From CAYVHU01 sp964451415 (GTDB lineage: Bacteria; Pseudomonadota; Alphaproteobacteria; Rhodospirillales; Magnetovibrionaceae), in assembly GCA_964451415.1 (NCBI GenBank), contig CAYVHU010000002.1, forward strand, positions 181,733 to 245,732: DNA of 64,000 nucleotides, read 5' to 3'. The translations under genes were made by a program, and so were the position numbers. The notes beneath the pieces were generated by a model, which saw nothing but the letters and a program-made list of their open reading frames with translations, was not told the origin of the DNA and ran no database searches. Within the stretch, counting starts at the first letter, position 1, and every line of letters begins with the position of its first letter. Shown one piece after another: positions 1-8,441 of this stretch.

Positions 1-1
1 C

Positions 2-493
2 GAAACCGAGAAAAACACAAAAACTGCGGACAGGGAATTCACTTTTCTGTGCGTCGTCGATCACAGTCCCGAATTGAGCCGTGCCCTCCGCTTTTCATGC
101 CAACGCGCCAAGCGTGTCGGGGGACGTGTGGCGCTGGTTTACATCATCCAGCCCGTTGAATTCCAGCATTGGCTGGGGGTCGGTGATTTGATGCAGGAAG
201 AAGCCCGCGAAGAAGCGGAAGCCCTGTTGAGCGAGGTTTCAGACAAAGTCAAGCTCTGCACCGGAAAGACACCGATCATTCATATCCGCGAAGGTAACGC
301 CACCGACGAATTGATCTCTCTGCTTGATGAAGATCACAGCATATCCCTGCTGGTGCTGGGGGCGGCGACCGGCAGTGACGGTCCCGGCCCTTTGGTGCGT
401 TATTTCATCGACAACACCGCTGGCAAGCTGCACGTGCCGGTGACCGTTGTACCCGGCAGCATGACGGATGCGGAAATCGACAGCATTACGTGA
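2..493 (+). CDS. Universal stress protein (UspA family), 5' end cut by window
   Basis: The open frame runs into the left edge of the window, so the start codon lies outside; a TTG at 74 is in frame but the coding sequence upstream of it (residues reading FTFLCVVDHSPE) is the normal first beta-strand of a Usp domain, so 74 is not the true start. The C-terminal part shows the Usp nucleotide-binding glycine pattern (LGAATGSDGPGPLV) followed by VPVTVVPG, the usual last strand. Usp proteins are small cytoplasmic ATP- or AMP-binding proteins linked to stress survival; the partner or trigger here cannot be told. The gene ends at a strong hairpin terminator. Confidence 0.85.
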   Translation, partial: ETEKNTKTADREFTFLCVVDHSPELSRALRFSCQRAKRVGGRVALVYIIQPVEFQHWLGVGDLMQEEAREEAEALLSEVSDKVKLCTGKTPIIHIREGNATDELISLLDEDHSISLLVLGAATGSDGPGPLVRYFIDNTAGKLHVPVTVVPGSMTDAEIDSIT

Positions 494-511
494 TTATAGA
501 AACCGCAAGAC

Positions 512-546
512 AAAGGGCCCGGAAACATTCCGGGCCCTTTTTTTTT
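512..546 (+). terminator. Bidirectional Rho-independent terminator
   Basis: A perfect 13-bp stem (512-524 with 528-540) has a 3-base loop and is followed by a T-run on the plus strand. It lies between the convergent usp and cbiM-like genes and can also end the minus-strand transcript. Confidence 0.85.
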
Positions 547-561
547 GCGGTGGTGTGATCA

Positions 562-1245
562 TTACGTCGTGAGACGATGCACCACGAACAGGTTTTTCAC
601 CAAAGGTTTGTTCTGCACCTTTTTCAGTCCCATCACGACACTCCAGGTGAGGACGGGTTCAAGGGCCACCACGACCAGATAGGACGAAGCGAACGCGAGC
701 CAGCTTGCGAAGGCGTGTTCAAGGCTACCGGTATCACCGACCCACAACCAGAATCCGACCATAGAGGTCACGCCACTATAGTACACGGCGTCCAGCTTCA
801 AAATGGAGCCGATATTCAGACGCTGCTTGAGGTTTTCGTCGAACACGTTGCGCCCTATGGTGAAGTGCACCATGATCAGCGGCAGCATCAAAGACAGAGA
901 ATTGACGCCAAGGTTGACGAGATCCCATGGCGAAAAGACAAGTCCTTGCAACAGCAATCCGACGGCAAATCCCATCAAAACCGGCCAGAAGCCAAGCGTC
1001 AGGTACAAAGCCATGGCGCCGATGAAATGCAGTTCCGACGGCCCCACATGCATGGAAAAGCTTTGCATGAAGACATTGAGCGCCACAGCGGCGACGGCCG
1101 TCTTCGCTAGATTCCATACAATGTTCTGCTGGCCTTGGAAATGGTCTTTGATCTGTTCCTTAGCCGCCCAGGCCAGGACGCCCAGCGCCCCGACATTGGC
1201 CATGGCGACCTTCGCCGGCTGAACGTATCCAGGTTCGATATGCAT
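562..1245 (-). CDS. CbiM-like energy-coupling-factor cobalt permease (solo)
   Basis: Integral membrane protein of about 227 residues beginning MHIEPG, the N-terminal His-containing loop typical of CbiM/NikM substrate-capture proteins, in which the His near the N-terminus binds Co2+ or Ni2+. Several hydrophobic segments follow, and a conserved-looking GPSELHFIGAMA stretch lies in the middle. The start chosen is the ATG at 1245, seven bases after AAAGGA; an in-frame upstream extension (to 1284) lacks family similarity. A cobalamin riboswitch precedes it, pointing to cobalt uptake for B12. No cbiN, cbiQ or cbiO partner lies in the window, so either the ECF module is elsewhere or this is a solo variant. 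Nickel transport is the alternative but does not fit the riboswitch. Confidence 0.8.
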   Translation of the reverse strand: MHIEPGYVQPAKVAMANVGALGVLAWAAKEQIKDHFQGQQNIVWNLAKTAVAAVALNVFMQSFSMHVGPSELHFIGAMALYLTLGFWPVLMGFAVGLLLQGLVFSPWDLVNLGVNSLSLMLPLIMVHFTIGRNVFDENLKQRLNIGSILKLDAVYYSGVTSMVGFWLWVGDTGSLEHAFASWLAFASSYLVVVALEPVLTWSVVMGLKKVQNKPLVKNLFVVHRLTT

Positions 1246-1308
1246 GAGGTTGTTTCCTTTCAGGTACCCTCCCGTACGCGACACCGCGTCCCAACGCGGG
1301 GCCGCTCA

Positions 1309-1500
1309 CACACAGGCAGGTCTCCTGGCTCACGGATCAACACTCCCTTCCGCCTTCCCACACCATTTTCGGTGCAGTGGCTGTATGGAAAGGAGCTTCC
1401 CGTTCACAGTTGCGGGGGCAGCCACGGACTGGGACCCGTCGAGGTCGTCCCTTCCGTGTTCCCTTTTCATCCTCCGGGCTTTGCCCGGATGGAACCTATG
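1309..1500 (-). promoter_or_regulatory. Cobalamin (adenosylcobalamin) riboswitch
   Basis: Read on the minus strand the segment carries the class hallmarks in order: a 5' paired element with an AACACGGAAGGGA core, GGGTCC, CCGTGGCTGCCCCCGCAACTG, GGGAAGC, the B12-box core GCCACTG near 1373-1381, a variable hairpin, then GGGAAGGCGG and the closing GAGCCAGGAGACCTGCC. It sits between rpe and the CbiM-like gene and should repress that gene when B12 is plentiful. A short hairpin at about 1286-1302, between the aptamer and the Shine-Dalgarno, has no U-run, so control of translation is more likely than termination. Confidence 0.93.
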
Positions 1501-1547
1501 CAAATCTTTTATGACAGGAAAAGGGCCTCACAACAAGGGCGGGGGCC

Positions 1548-2207
1548 TCAGGCATTGTAGGCGTCGCGGATGGCCTTTATGGTGGCCACGTAATCATCGC
1601 CCTTAAACACTGCCGAACCGGCCACCAGAACATTCGCGCCCGCATCCACCACGGATTTCGCGGTATCTTTGTTGACACCACCGTCAACCTGAATATCAAT
1701 GGGACGATCCGCAATCATCGCCTTGACGGCGCGGATTTTAGCGAGCGACGAAGGAATGAAGCTCTGGCCGCCGAAACCGGGATTGACGCTCATGATCAAT
1801 ACCATATCCAATTGATCGATCACGTTTTCCAAGACGTTCACCGGGGTGTGCGGGTTCAGCGCCACGCCGGCTTTTTTCCCCAGGCCCTTGATCACCTGAA
1901 TGGAACGATCGAGATGCTTGTCGGCTTCGCCATGGACCACGATCTGATCGGCACCCGCCTTGGCATAATCCTCCAAAAACGGCTGCGCCGGGTCGATCAT
2001 CAGATGCACGTCGAAAAATTTTTTGCTCCACGAACGAATGCACGAAATGACCGGCGGACCGAAGGTCAAGTTCGGCACGAAGTGAGCGTCCATGACGTCG
2101 ATATGAATCCAATCCGCACCGGCTTCATCGACGGCTTTGACCTCTTCGCCCAGACGGGCGAAATCGGCGGAAAGAATCGAGGGGGCTATTTTAACGATGT
2201 CGGTCAT
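1548..2207 (-). CDS. rpe: Ribulose-phosphate 3-epimerase
   Basis: A 219-residue TIM-barrel enzyme interconverting ribulose 5-phosphate and xylulose 5-phosphate, used in both the Calvin cycle and the pentose phosphate pathway. Visible signatures: APSILSADFARLG at the N-terminus, HIDVMDAHFVPNLTFGP (metal-binding His and Asp), VHLMI, MSVNPGFGGQ and VDGGVN. The ATG at 2207 follows a strong GGAGG; an upstream in-frame start at 2240 has no support. It lies downstream of the cbbMQO cluster on the same strand but is separated from it by a terminator, so it is probably its own unit. In autotrophs the same gene is often called cbbE. Confidence 0.95.
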   Translation of the reverse strand: MTDIVKIAPSILSADFARLGEEVKAVDEAGADWIHIDVMDAHFVPNLTFGPPVISCIRSWSKKFFDVHLMIDPAQPFLEDYAKAGADQIVVHGEADKHLDRSIQVIKGLGKKAGVALNPHTPVNVLENVIDQLDMVLIMSVNPGFGGQSFIPSSLAKIRAVKAMIADRPIDIQVDGGVNKDTAKSVVDAGANVLVAGSAVFKGDDYVATIKAIRDAYNA

Positions 2208-2533
2208 GGAGGTCCTCCGCTTCAGGTCCATTGTTTTCAAAAAAGGCCTTTAAGAAAAGACCCCCGCACGAAGCGGGGGCCTTTCGGGTGGAACCGGAAC
2301 GGTTGCGAGCGGACCTCCCCAGGTATACTCGTCGCCCGATGCCACCACAACCCAGTGGTTCAAACTGTTGCAAACAGGGCTTAAAATCCGTTAAATGCGT
2401 GTTTAAGGGGTATCGTGATGCAAGTCAATTAAACTTCTCTAATATTCACATAAAGGCTTGTAAATTTGCTATTTATTGCGCAGTGCAGCATAAAAATGGA
2501 GTATAATTTTACATCCCCTTTTCGCCGGTGTTT
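2208..2533. other. Intergenic region between cbbO and rpe
   Basis: No coding frame is supported here. It holds the cbbO-side terminator hairpin (2252-2280) and presumably the rpe promoter; the cbbO-proximal half (about 2380-2520) is clearly AT-richer than its surroundings. I see no repeat or RNA motif that I recognise. Confidence 0.5.
2252..2280 (-). terminator. Rho-independent terminator downstream of cbbO
   Basis: A 7-bp GC stem, CCCCCGC with GCGGGGG (2261-2279), is followed on the minus strand by TCTTTTCTT. It lies about 250 bases past the cbbO stop and just upstream of rpe. Confidence 0.65.
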
Positions 2534-4810
2534 TCATTTTGTCAGAGCCATGAAAAGCTGCGGCAACTTTTCCGGTAACCGCGCAACGCGGTCGACGACG
2601 CTGTAGCGTGTGCCGAAGATCTCCGCCACATAGCTGTCGGCCGTACGATCGAGGTTGATGCAATGGGTGTAGACGCCGCGTTGATCCAGTTCCAAAACCG
2701 CCTTGTGCGCATCCTTGATGAGATATTCTTCGTCATCCACATCAATGTCCGAAGGCTCGCCGTCACTCAGCACCAATAAGAGTTTCTTGTCCGCCTTGCG
2801 CTGCGCAAGCATGTGCCCGCAGTGGCGCAACGCCGCCCCCATACGGGTCGAATATCCCGCCTCGATGGCAGCCAGGCGGCCCTTGACCTCGTCCCCCCAG
2901 TTCTCGCCATAGCCTTTGATGTGCTGATAGCGCACTTCATGGCGGGTGTTGGAAGAAAACCCGGCGATGGCGAATTCGTCGCCCAGCCGATCAATGGACC
3001 ATCCCAGAAGGCTCACCGCCTCAAGGGAGATTTCCAGGACGCTTTGATCACAGCCCTGTGCCGTTTGCGCGCCCGACTGCGAAAGGTCCATCAGCAACGA
3101 CACGGCAATATTTCGTCCATCGGTACGATGGCTCATATTGATGCGCGGATCGGGTGTGGCACCCGCGCGGAAATCGATCAGTGAGCGGACCGCTACGTCC
3201 AAATCCAATTCCGCGCCGTCTTCTTGATAGCGCTCGCGCACATAGTGTTGGGGCTTGAGGCTTTCCAGCAGTTGCTTGAGACGCTTCGCCAATACCGCAT
3301 GCTTGATCAGAATCTTGTCGATCACCTCCACATCTCCCGACGGGTGCAGGCTTTCATACAAGCTCACCCAATCCGGACGATAGGTCTGGGAATGATCGTC
3401 CCATTCCGGGTAATGACGCGGCGGCAGTCCGCCTTGCTCATCGTCCGGCGCATCAGAAGTGGCTTTGTCCTGCTGCGGGAGCGTTTCTTCTTCATCGCCC
3501 AGATCGTGAAACTTCCACAAGTTTCTGTTGTCATCGCGATAATCGATTTCAGTGTCCGCAAAATACATGTTGGCCGACTGGTCTTGCTGGCGGCGCGTAC
3601 GGGCGACAAACGATATGGCCAGTTCGGCAATTTCGCGGGTAGAGCCCTCGCCTTTCGCCATGAGGTTATGAAACCGTTTCACATATTCATTTATGTCTTC
3701 ATTCTTATAGGGATGTTCGTCATCCAGCACGGCATAGGAAAACATCGTCAAACGATGGCGGATACATGATTCCACGTCCGGGTCGCAATCGTCTTCGATG
3801 GGTTTGGGGTGCAGGCGTTTGAACACGGCGCGCAGCCCTGGATAAAACCGCATAGCCAGATATTCAACGCGGACGTCTTCAAACATTTCCGCCGCAACGC
3901 GCTGAAAAGGGCTGAGGTTGTCGGCAAAGATGGCCGTGCTCCAGCGCCGGTGCGCGGCGATGTGCGTCAACAAGGCGCGATAGCGGTCGATTCCCGAAAC
4001 GCCAGCGCCCGGCGCGCTCTCAAAATCATCATAGACGTCCGGCAGGTGGACGCCCAATTGATCGAAATACGCTTGCGGCTTGCGCAACTCGTCAAAGCCC
4101 ATGGAATACGGGATGAACTGAACGTTTTCCGCCCACAGGGCCTGCATATAAAGCTCAAGCTTGCGCTGCACATCGGCAAACAACGTCCCGTGACGTTCGC
4201 GCGCGAAAATCGCCTTGCTGTCAGCCGCCTGAACCGCAAAATAATCCCGTTGGCGATCCGGGTTGTTCAAAAAATGAAGACTTCCGTATGTGCTCCAGTT
4301 TTTCAAGCCCTCAAGGGACAGGCGCGAGAGCAAAAACGGCATCTGGTTCAGCATTTCCACAAGGCCGGGACTGGGAATGGTGGCGTGGTGGCCGTGGATC
4401 GAAACCGTGGTCGCGTTCATCATGTCGAACACGACGGTGATGTAAGCTTCCATCTGTTCTTGCGTGCCAAGACGGCGCGCCGCGGTGCCCACACTTTGCA
4501 AAAACGCCAAAATGGCCTGACCGTTGGGGGTCCGCGACATGTCCCACACCGCCTGGGAGATCGTGTCCAAAATCTCTTCACCCAACGCCTCGGCAACGGT
4601 GGGCATGGTTTCCAGATAGACCAGAACCGGCTCGAACCCGCGCCCGACATGGCAGATCCGCGATGCGCCCTCCAGATAGCGTTTTACCCCAAGCGCACTT
4701 AAGCGGTGGTGTGCATCCTCCATACACCCCGCAAACGCGGTGTCGAGCTGTTCGAACCCGCACGACAACTGCGCACGCAACGCATCCAGTTCGGCTTGGG
4801 TGAGGGTCAT
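2534..4810 (-). CDS. cbbO: CbbO, VWA-domain component of the form II RuBisCO activase
   Basis: A 758-residue protein with a large alpha-helical N-terminal region and a C-terminal von Willebrand A domain (about the last 190 residues) carrying the MIDAS motif DLSQS in the strand SLLMDLSQSG. CbbO acts with the AAA+ ring CbbQ to strip inhibitory sugar phosphates from RuBisCO, the VWA domain docking on the enzyme. Start chosen at ATG 4810 (MTLTQAEL), which follows GAGG and lies just past the cbbQ stop; an in-frame extension to 4852 would overlap cbbQ. It is immediately downstream of cbbQ, the usual arrangement in cbbM-cbbQ-cbbO operons. Confidence 0.93.
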   Translation of the reverse strand: MTLTQAELDALRAQLSCGFEQLDTAFAGCMEDAHHRLSALGVKRYLEGASRICHVGRGFEPVLVYLETMPTVAEALGEEILDTISQAVWDMSRTPNGQAILAFLQSVGTAARRLGTQEQMEAYITVVFDMMNATTVSIHGHHATIPSPGLVEMLNQMPFLLSRLSLEGLKNWSTYGSLHFLNNPDRQRDYFAVQAADSKAIFARERHGTLFADVQRKLELYMQALWAENVQFIPYSMGFDELRKPQAYFDQLGVHLPDVYDDFESAPGAGVSGIDRYRALLTHIAAHRRWSTAIFADNLSPFQRVAAEMFEDVRVEYLAMRFYPGLRAVFKRLHPKPIEDDCDPDVESCIRHRLTMFSYAVLDDEHPYKNEDINEYVKRFHNLMAKGEGSTREIAELAISFVARTRRQQDQSANMYFADTEIDYRDDNRNLWKFHDLGDEEETLPQQDKATSDAPDDEQGGLPPRHYPEWDDHSQTYRPDWVSLYESLHPSGDVEVIDKILIKHAVLAKRLKQLLESLKPQHYVRERYQEDGAELDLDVAVRSLIDFRAGATPDPRINMSHRTDGRNIAVSLLMDLSQSGAQTAQGCDQSVLEISLEAVSLLGWSIDRLGDEFAIAGFSSNTRHEVRYQHIKGYGENWGDEVKGRLAAIEAGYSTRMGAALRHCGHMLAQRKADKKLLLVLSDGEPSDIDVDDEEYLIKDAHKAVLELDQRGVYTHCINLDRTADSYVAEIFGTRYSVVDRVARLPEKLPQLFMALTK

Positions 4811-4832
4811 GAGCGGCCTCGGTTTTGTAAAT

Positions 4833-5636
4833 TTACGCGAACACCGCATCAATGGCGTTGTTCAAGGTCGCGAGAATATCGTCATCATCGGTGATCGGGG
4901 CCACCAGCGCCATGCGACAGGCCGCGCGCGGGGCGACGCCGCGCTTGATGAGACGCGCGCCATACACCAGCAGGCGGGTGGAAATGCCCTCGTCCAGGCC
5001 GTGGCCCTTCAAGTTGCGCGCGGCTTCGGCCACCTTGACCAGATGGGCGGCGGTATCTTCAAGGCAGCCGGTTTCCCGGACAATGATGTCGATTTCAATT
5101 TCGGGCGCGGCATAATCGAAATTCAAGGCGCAAAAGCGCTGCTTGGTGGAGGTCTTCAAATCCTTCATCAGGCTTTGGTAGCCGGGATTGTAGCTGATCA
5201 CCAACTGGAAATCGTCGTGCGCTTTCAGCAATTCGCCCTTTTTATCCAGCGGCAAGGTACGCCGGTGGTCGCTCAAGGGGTGAATGACGACGGTGGTATC
5301 CTGGCGCGCTTCCACCACTTCGTCCAAATAGCAGATCGCACCGATGCGCGCCGCGACACTCAACGGGCCATCCAGCCAATGGGTGCCGTCCGCGTCCAGC
5401 AAATAGCGCCCAACCAAATCGGACGCCGTCATGTCTTCGTTGCACGCCACCGTGATCAACGGCCTTTGCAGCTTCCACGCCATATATTCGATAAAGCGCG
5501 ACTTTCCACATCCGGTGGGGCCCTTGATCATTACCGGCAAACGTTCGGCGTAAGCGGCCTCATAGAGCGCCACTTCACTCGCGACGGAGCGATAGAACGG
5601 TTCTTGCGAGATCAAATACTGTGCAACGTCGGGCAT
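4833..5636 (-). CDS. cbbQ: CbbQ, AAA+ ATPase of the RuBisCO activase
   Basis: A 267-residue MoxR-type AAA+ protein. Walker A GPTGCGKS is at residues 39-46, the Walker B-like strand ICYLDEV at about 101-107, and a sensor-like VISYNPGY stretch further on. It forms the ATP-driven ring that remodels RuBisCO together with CbbO. The gene sits between cbbM and cbbO on the same strand, 89 bases from the cbbM stop, with a hairpin terminator in that gap, so its expression is probably lower than that of cbbM. Because cbbM is the adjacent form II enzyme, this is expected to be the Q2-type partner. Confidence 0.95.
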   Translation of the reverse strand: MPDVAQYLISQEPFYRSVASEVALYEAAYAERLPVMIKGPTGCGKSRFIEYMAWKLQRPLITVACNEDMTASDLVGRYLLDADGTHWLDGPLSVAARIGAICYLDEVVEARQDTTVVIHPLSDHRRTLPLDKKGELLKAHDDFQLVISYNPGYQSLMKDLKTSTKQRFCALNFDYAAPEIEIDIIVRETGCLEDTAAHLVKVAEAARNLKGHGLDEGISTRLLVYGARLIKRGVAPRAACRMALVAPITDDDDILATLNNAIDAVFA

Positions 5637-5661
5637 TGGGGAACCCTTCTTAAAGTCTTGA

Positions 5662-5702
5662 GAAAAAAACGGCCGGAAACACCATCGCTTCCGGCCGTTT
5701 TC
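5662..5702 (-). terminator. Terminator-like hairpin between cbbM and cbbQ
   Basis: A 10-bp perfect stem, ACGGCCGGAA (5669-5678) with TTCCGGCCGT (5689-5698), is followed on the minus strand by seven T. As it lies inside the cbbM-cbbQ-cbbO unit it may work as a partial terminator or 3' stabiliser of the cbbM message. Confidence 0.8.
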
Positions 5703-5725
5703 AGAAATGGGCTAAGCGCGAAGGC

Positions 5726-7105
5726 TTATTTATGCACGCCCAGTTTTTCACGCCAACCCGGGAAGATATTGTCGGCATCTGCGGGGAAGCTCTCGAACGC
5801 ACGCGCGAACTCGTTGTGTTCCTTCGCGAATTCGACCGGGTCCGCACCCTCTTTCCAGCATTCATAGGCCTGACGCAGTGAAATCGCGCCTGCCGCCGGG
5901 CTGTCGATGTGACCGTAGGACCCACCGCCTGCGGTATTGATCACGTTGGCGTGGCCCAGGTTCTCGAAGAAGCCCGGCAAACGCAACGCGTTCATGCCGC
6001 CGGAAATGATCGGCGTGGTCGGCTTCATGCCCAGCCATTCCTGGTGGTAGAAGGGTCCGTCGGCGCTGTCGCGTTCGATCATGTAGGCAATGCCCCTGTC
6101 GTCTGCCGCCCCTTCCATCTTGCCGTAGCCCATGGTGCCGACATGAATACCCGAAGCGCCTTGCAAGCGGCTCATCTTGGCCAGCACGAACGCGGTGTAC
6201 CCGCGCTTGGTGGACGGCGAGGTCACGGCACCGTGACCGGCGCGGTGGTAATGCAGAAACTGGCCTGCGAAGTTGCGCCGTGCGGTGGTGATCATGCCCG
6301 GACCGCCGACATAGCCATCGACCAGGAAAGCCACCTTATCGGCATCGGGACCGAAGGTTTCCAAAACGAGTTCGCCGCGCGCGAGCATTTCATAGTGATC
6401 GTCGGCGGTGATGTTGGCGGAAAACAGCTTGGCTTCGCCGGTTTCATCCATGGCGCGCTTCATCGCGTCATAGACCAGAGGAATGGTTTCGCGCATGGGC
6501 GAAAACACCTGATTGCCCTGGGGTTCATCGTTCTTGATGAAGTCGCCGCCCAGCCAGAACTGATACGCGGCCTCGGCAAAGGGCTTGGGACGCAGGCCCA
6601 GCTTCGGCTTGATGATGGTGCCGGCGATGTAGCCGCCATCGGTGACCGAACGGCCAAGGATACGCCACAGATCGGTAATGTTCTTGGAAGGCCCGTCGTA
6701 CTGACACAGGTACTTCGGCGGAACGTAGAAATCGAGCATCTTGGCGTATGCGATATCGCCCATGCCCTGATTGTTGCCGATGGTCAATGTCAGGAACGAC
6801 ACCAACATGGCGCGACCGTCGGTAATGTTGCGGTCGAACAGATCCACCGGATAGGCGATCTTCATGATTTCGTTGGCTTCGTCGATTTCATAAACCAAGG
6901 AATCGACGCCCTTGGTGAATTCGTCGGTGGTGGACACTTCGACATTGGTGCCGGTGGACGATTCCGCGGAAAAATGCGCTGCGGCCTCCAAATACCCATG
7001 ACCGGATTTCGGCTTAAAAAGATAGGCCGCCAGAACGTGGTTGCCCCCCTTGATCAGGTCTTCTTCCTTAAGGCTCAAATCAGCATAACGACTAGACTGG
7101 TCCAT
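5726..7105 (-). CDS. cbbM: Form II ribulose-1,5-bisphosphate carboxylase/oxygenase
   Basis: A 459-residue form II large subunit, the carboxylating enzyme of the Calvin cycle; no small-subunit gene is present, as expected. Numbering matches Rhodospirillum rubrum: catalytic Lys166 in TIIKPKLG, carbamylated Lys191 with metal ligands Asp193 and Glu194 in GGDFIKNDE, the HYHRAGH active-site His motif, and loop 6 GYGKMEG. The ATG at 7105 is preceded by AAAGGGT. It is transcribed divergently from cbbR, which should control it. Form II enzymes suit low O2 and high CO2. Confidence 0.98.
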   Translation of the reverse strand: MDQSSRYADLSLKEEDLIKGGNHVLAAYLFKPKSGHGYLEAAAHFSAESSTGTNVEVSTTDEFTKGVDSLVYEIDEANEIMKIAYPVDLFDRNITDGRAMLVSFLTLTIGNNQGMGDIAYAKMLDFYVPPKYLCQYDGPSKNITDLWRILGRSVTDGGYIAGTIIKPKLGLRPKPFAEAAYQFWLGGDFIKNDEPQGNQVFSPMRETIPLVYDAMKRAMDETGEAKLFSANITADDHYEMLARGELVLETFGPDADKVAFLVDGYVGGPGMITTARRNFAGQFLHYHRAGHGAVTSPSTKRGYTAFVLAKMSRLQGASGIHVGTMGYGKMEGAADDRGIAYMIERDSADGPFYHQEWLGMKPTTPIISGGMNALRLPGFFENLGHANVINTAGGGSYGHIDSPAAGAISLRQAYECWKEGADPVEFAKEHNEFARAFESFPADADNIFPGWREKLGVHK

Positions 7106-7213
7106 CTGCGACCCTTTCCATTTTATGTCCCAAATACGTTTGGAGTTTCGAACACGAATAATTTCACTCCGATGCGCAGGACTGTAGCGAAACCGCCACT
7201 ATAAGAAAATTCA

Positions 7214-7236
7214 TTTATATTGATTGTACCCATAAA
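7214..7236. promoter_or_regulatory. Candidate CbbR operator in the cbbM/cbbR divergent region
   Basis: TTTAT (7214-7218) and ATAAA (7232-7236) form a dyad around an AT-rich centre, and T-N11-A pairs typical of LysR sites occur within it. It lies in the 198-base region between the two start codons, about 110 bases upstream of cbbM and 68 upstream of cbbR. The match is by eye only. Confidence 0.45.
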
Positions 7237-7303
7237 ATATTTTTATACTGATTCGCCCCCCATTTTCTGGGCTTTAACAGGTTTGAATCCGTTTTGAGGT
7301 CCA

Positions 7304-8356
7304 ATGCATATCACCTTCAAACAGTTGAAAACATTCTTCTGCGTCACTCGACACCTGAGCTTTACGCGCGCAGCAGAGGAATTGAACCTCACACAGCCGG
7401 CTGTTTCCATGCAGATCAAGCAATTGGAAGCCCACGTCGGTCAACCCCTGTTTGAACGCATGGGGAAAAAACTCTACTTAAGCGAGGCCGGGCGCAATGT
7501 ACGCCATTACGCTCAGACCATCTTGCAAAACATCGACGACCTGGAAGCGGAACTGTCCGCACTGAAGGGCTTGGACCGCGGGACGCTGAGCATTTCCGTC
7601 GCCACCACGGCGCACTATTTCGCGCCGAAGCTGTTGCGTATTTTCTACGATCGCTACCCCGGCATAACCGTGCGGCTGGATGTAACCAACCGCGAAACCT
7701 TGATCAACCAATTGGAAAACAACGACGTCGATATGGTGATCATGGGACGCCCCCCCGAAGAGGTCGATGTCGAAGACGGCACTTTCATGGAAAACCCACT
7801 GGTCTTGATCGCACCGGCCAACCATCCTTTCGGTCAGGAAAAATCCATTCAAATTCAACGCTTGGAAAACGAAGTCTTTCTCGTGCGCGAAATCGGTTCC
7901 GGCACCCGCAAGGCGATGAAACGGTTTTTCGACCAGCACGACATCCATCTCAGCACAGGCATGGAAATGAGTTCCGACGAGGCCATCAAGAAAAGTGTGC
8001 AAGCCGGACTAGGCCTGGGCATCATGAGCCGCGATGCGGTGCAGAACGAACTGTCCCTAGGCCATTTGATCGTGCCGGACGTCTTGCATTTCCCCATCAT
8101 GCGCCACTGGCATGTGATGCACCGCAAAGGCAAACGCCTGTCGCCCATCGCCCTCGCGTTCAAGACATTCTTGCTTGAAGAAGCATCGCAGATTCTCAAG
8201 AAACAGCCCGCGCCCCCCCTCCATTTACCCGCGAAGCCGCCCCAACGCCCCCCCGTCGAAGAACGCACCTTTGAGCCGGCGCATCCGCGCACCATTCTTA
8301 CGGATCCCGATGGAAATCCCATTCCCCCGGTGCCGACAAAGAAATACCTTCGCTAG
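7304..8356 (+). CDS. cbbR: CbbR, LysR-type regulator of CO2-fixation genes
   Basis: A 350-residue LysR-family activator. The winged helix-turn-helix occupies about residues 1-60 (ITFKQLKTFFCVTRHLSFTRAAEELNLTQPAVS in two pieces, then LFERMGKKLYLSEAG), followed by the two-lobed effector domain to about residue 295. The C-terminus carries a proline-rich tail of about 50 residues that is longer than usual for CbbR. The start ATG follows TGAGGT. Divergent placement next to cbbM is the classic cbbR arrangement; RuBP or other metabolites are the usual co-inducers. Confidence 0.93.
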   Translation: MHITFKQLKTFFCVTRHLSFTRAAEELNLTQPAVSMQIKQLEAHVGQPLFERMGKKLYLSEAGRNVRHYAQTILQNIDDLEAELSALKGLDRGTLSISVATTAHYFAPKLLRIFYDRYPGITVRLDVTNRETLINQLENNDVDMVIMGRPPEEVDVEDGTFMENPLVLIAPANHPFGQEKSIQIQRLENEVFLVREIGSGTRKAMKRFFDQHDIHLSTGMEMSSDEAIKKSVQAGLGLGIMSRDAVQNELSLGHLIVPDVLHFPIMRHWHVMHRKGKRLSPIALAFKTFLLEEASQILKKQPAPPLHLPAKPPQRPPVEERTFEPAHPRTILTDPDGNPIPPVPTKKYLR

Positions 8357-8441
8357 GGTCCAAACTCACAACTTTTACTGGTTAAATATCCTGCATGACG
8401 ATAGACTTTCGAGAACACATCCGGTCCAAAGCGTGGCTCCC

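Noticed and set aside
5909..7204. 431-codon open frame on the plus strand
   Set aside because: Antisense to cbbM; no known domain and no ribosome binding site.
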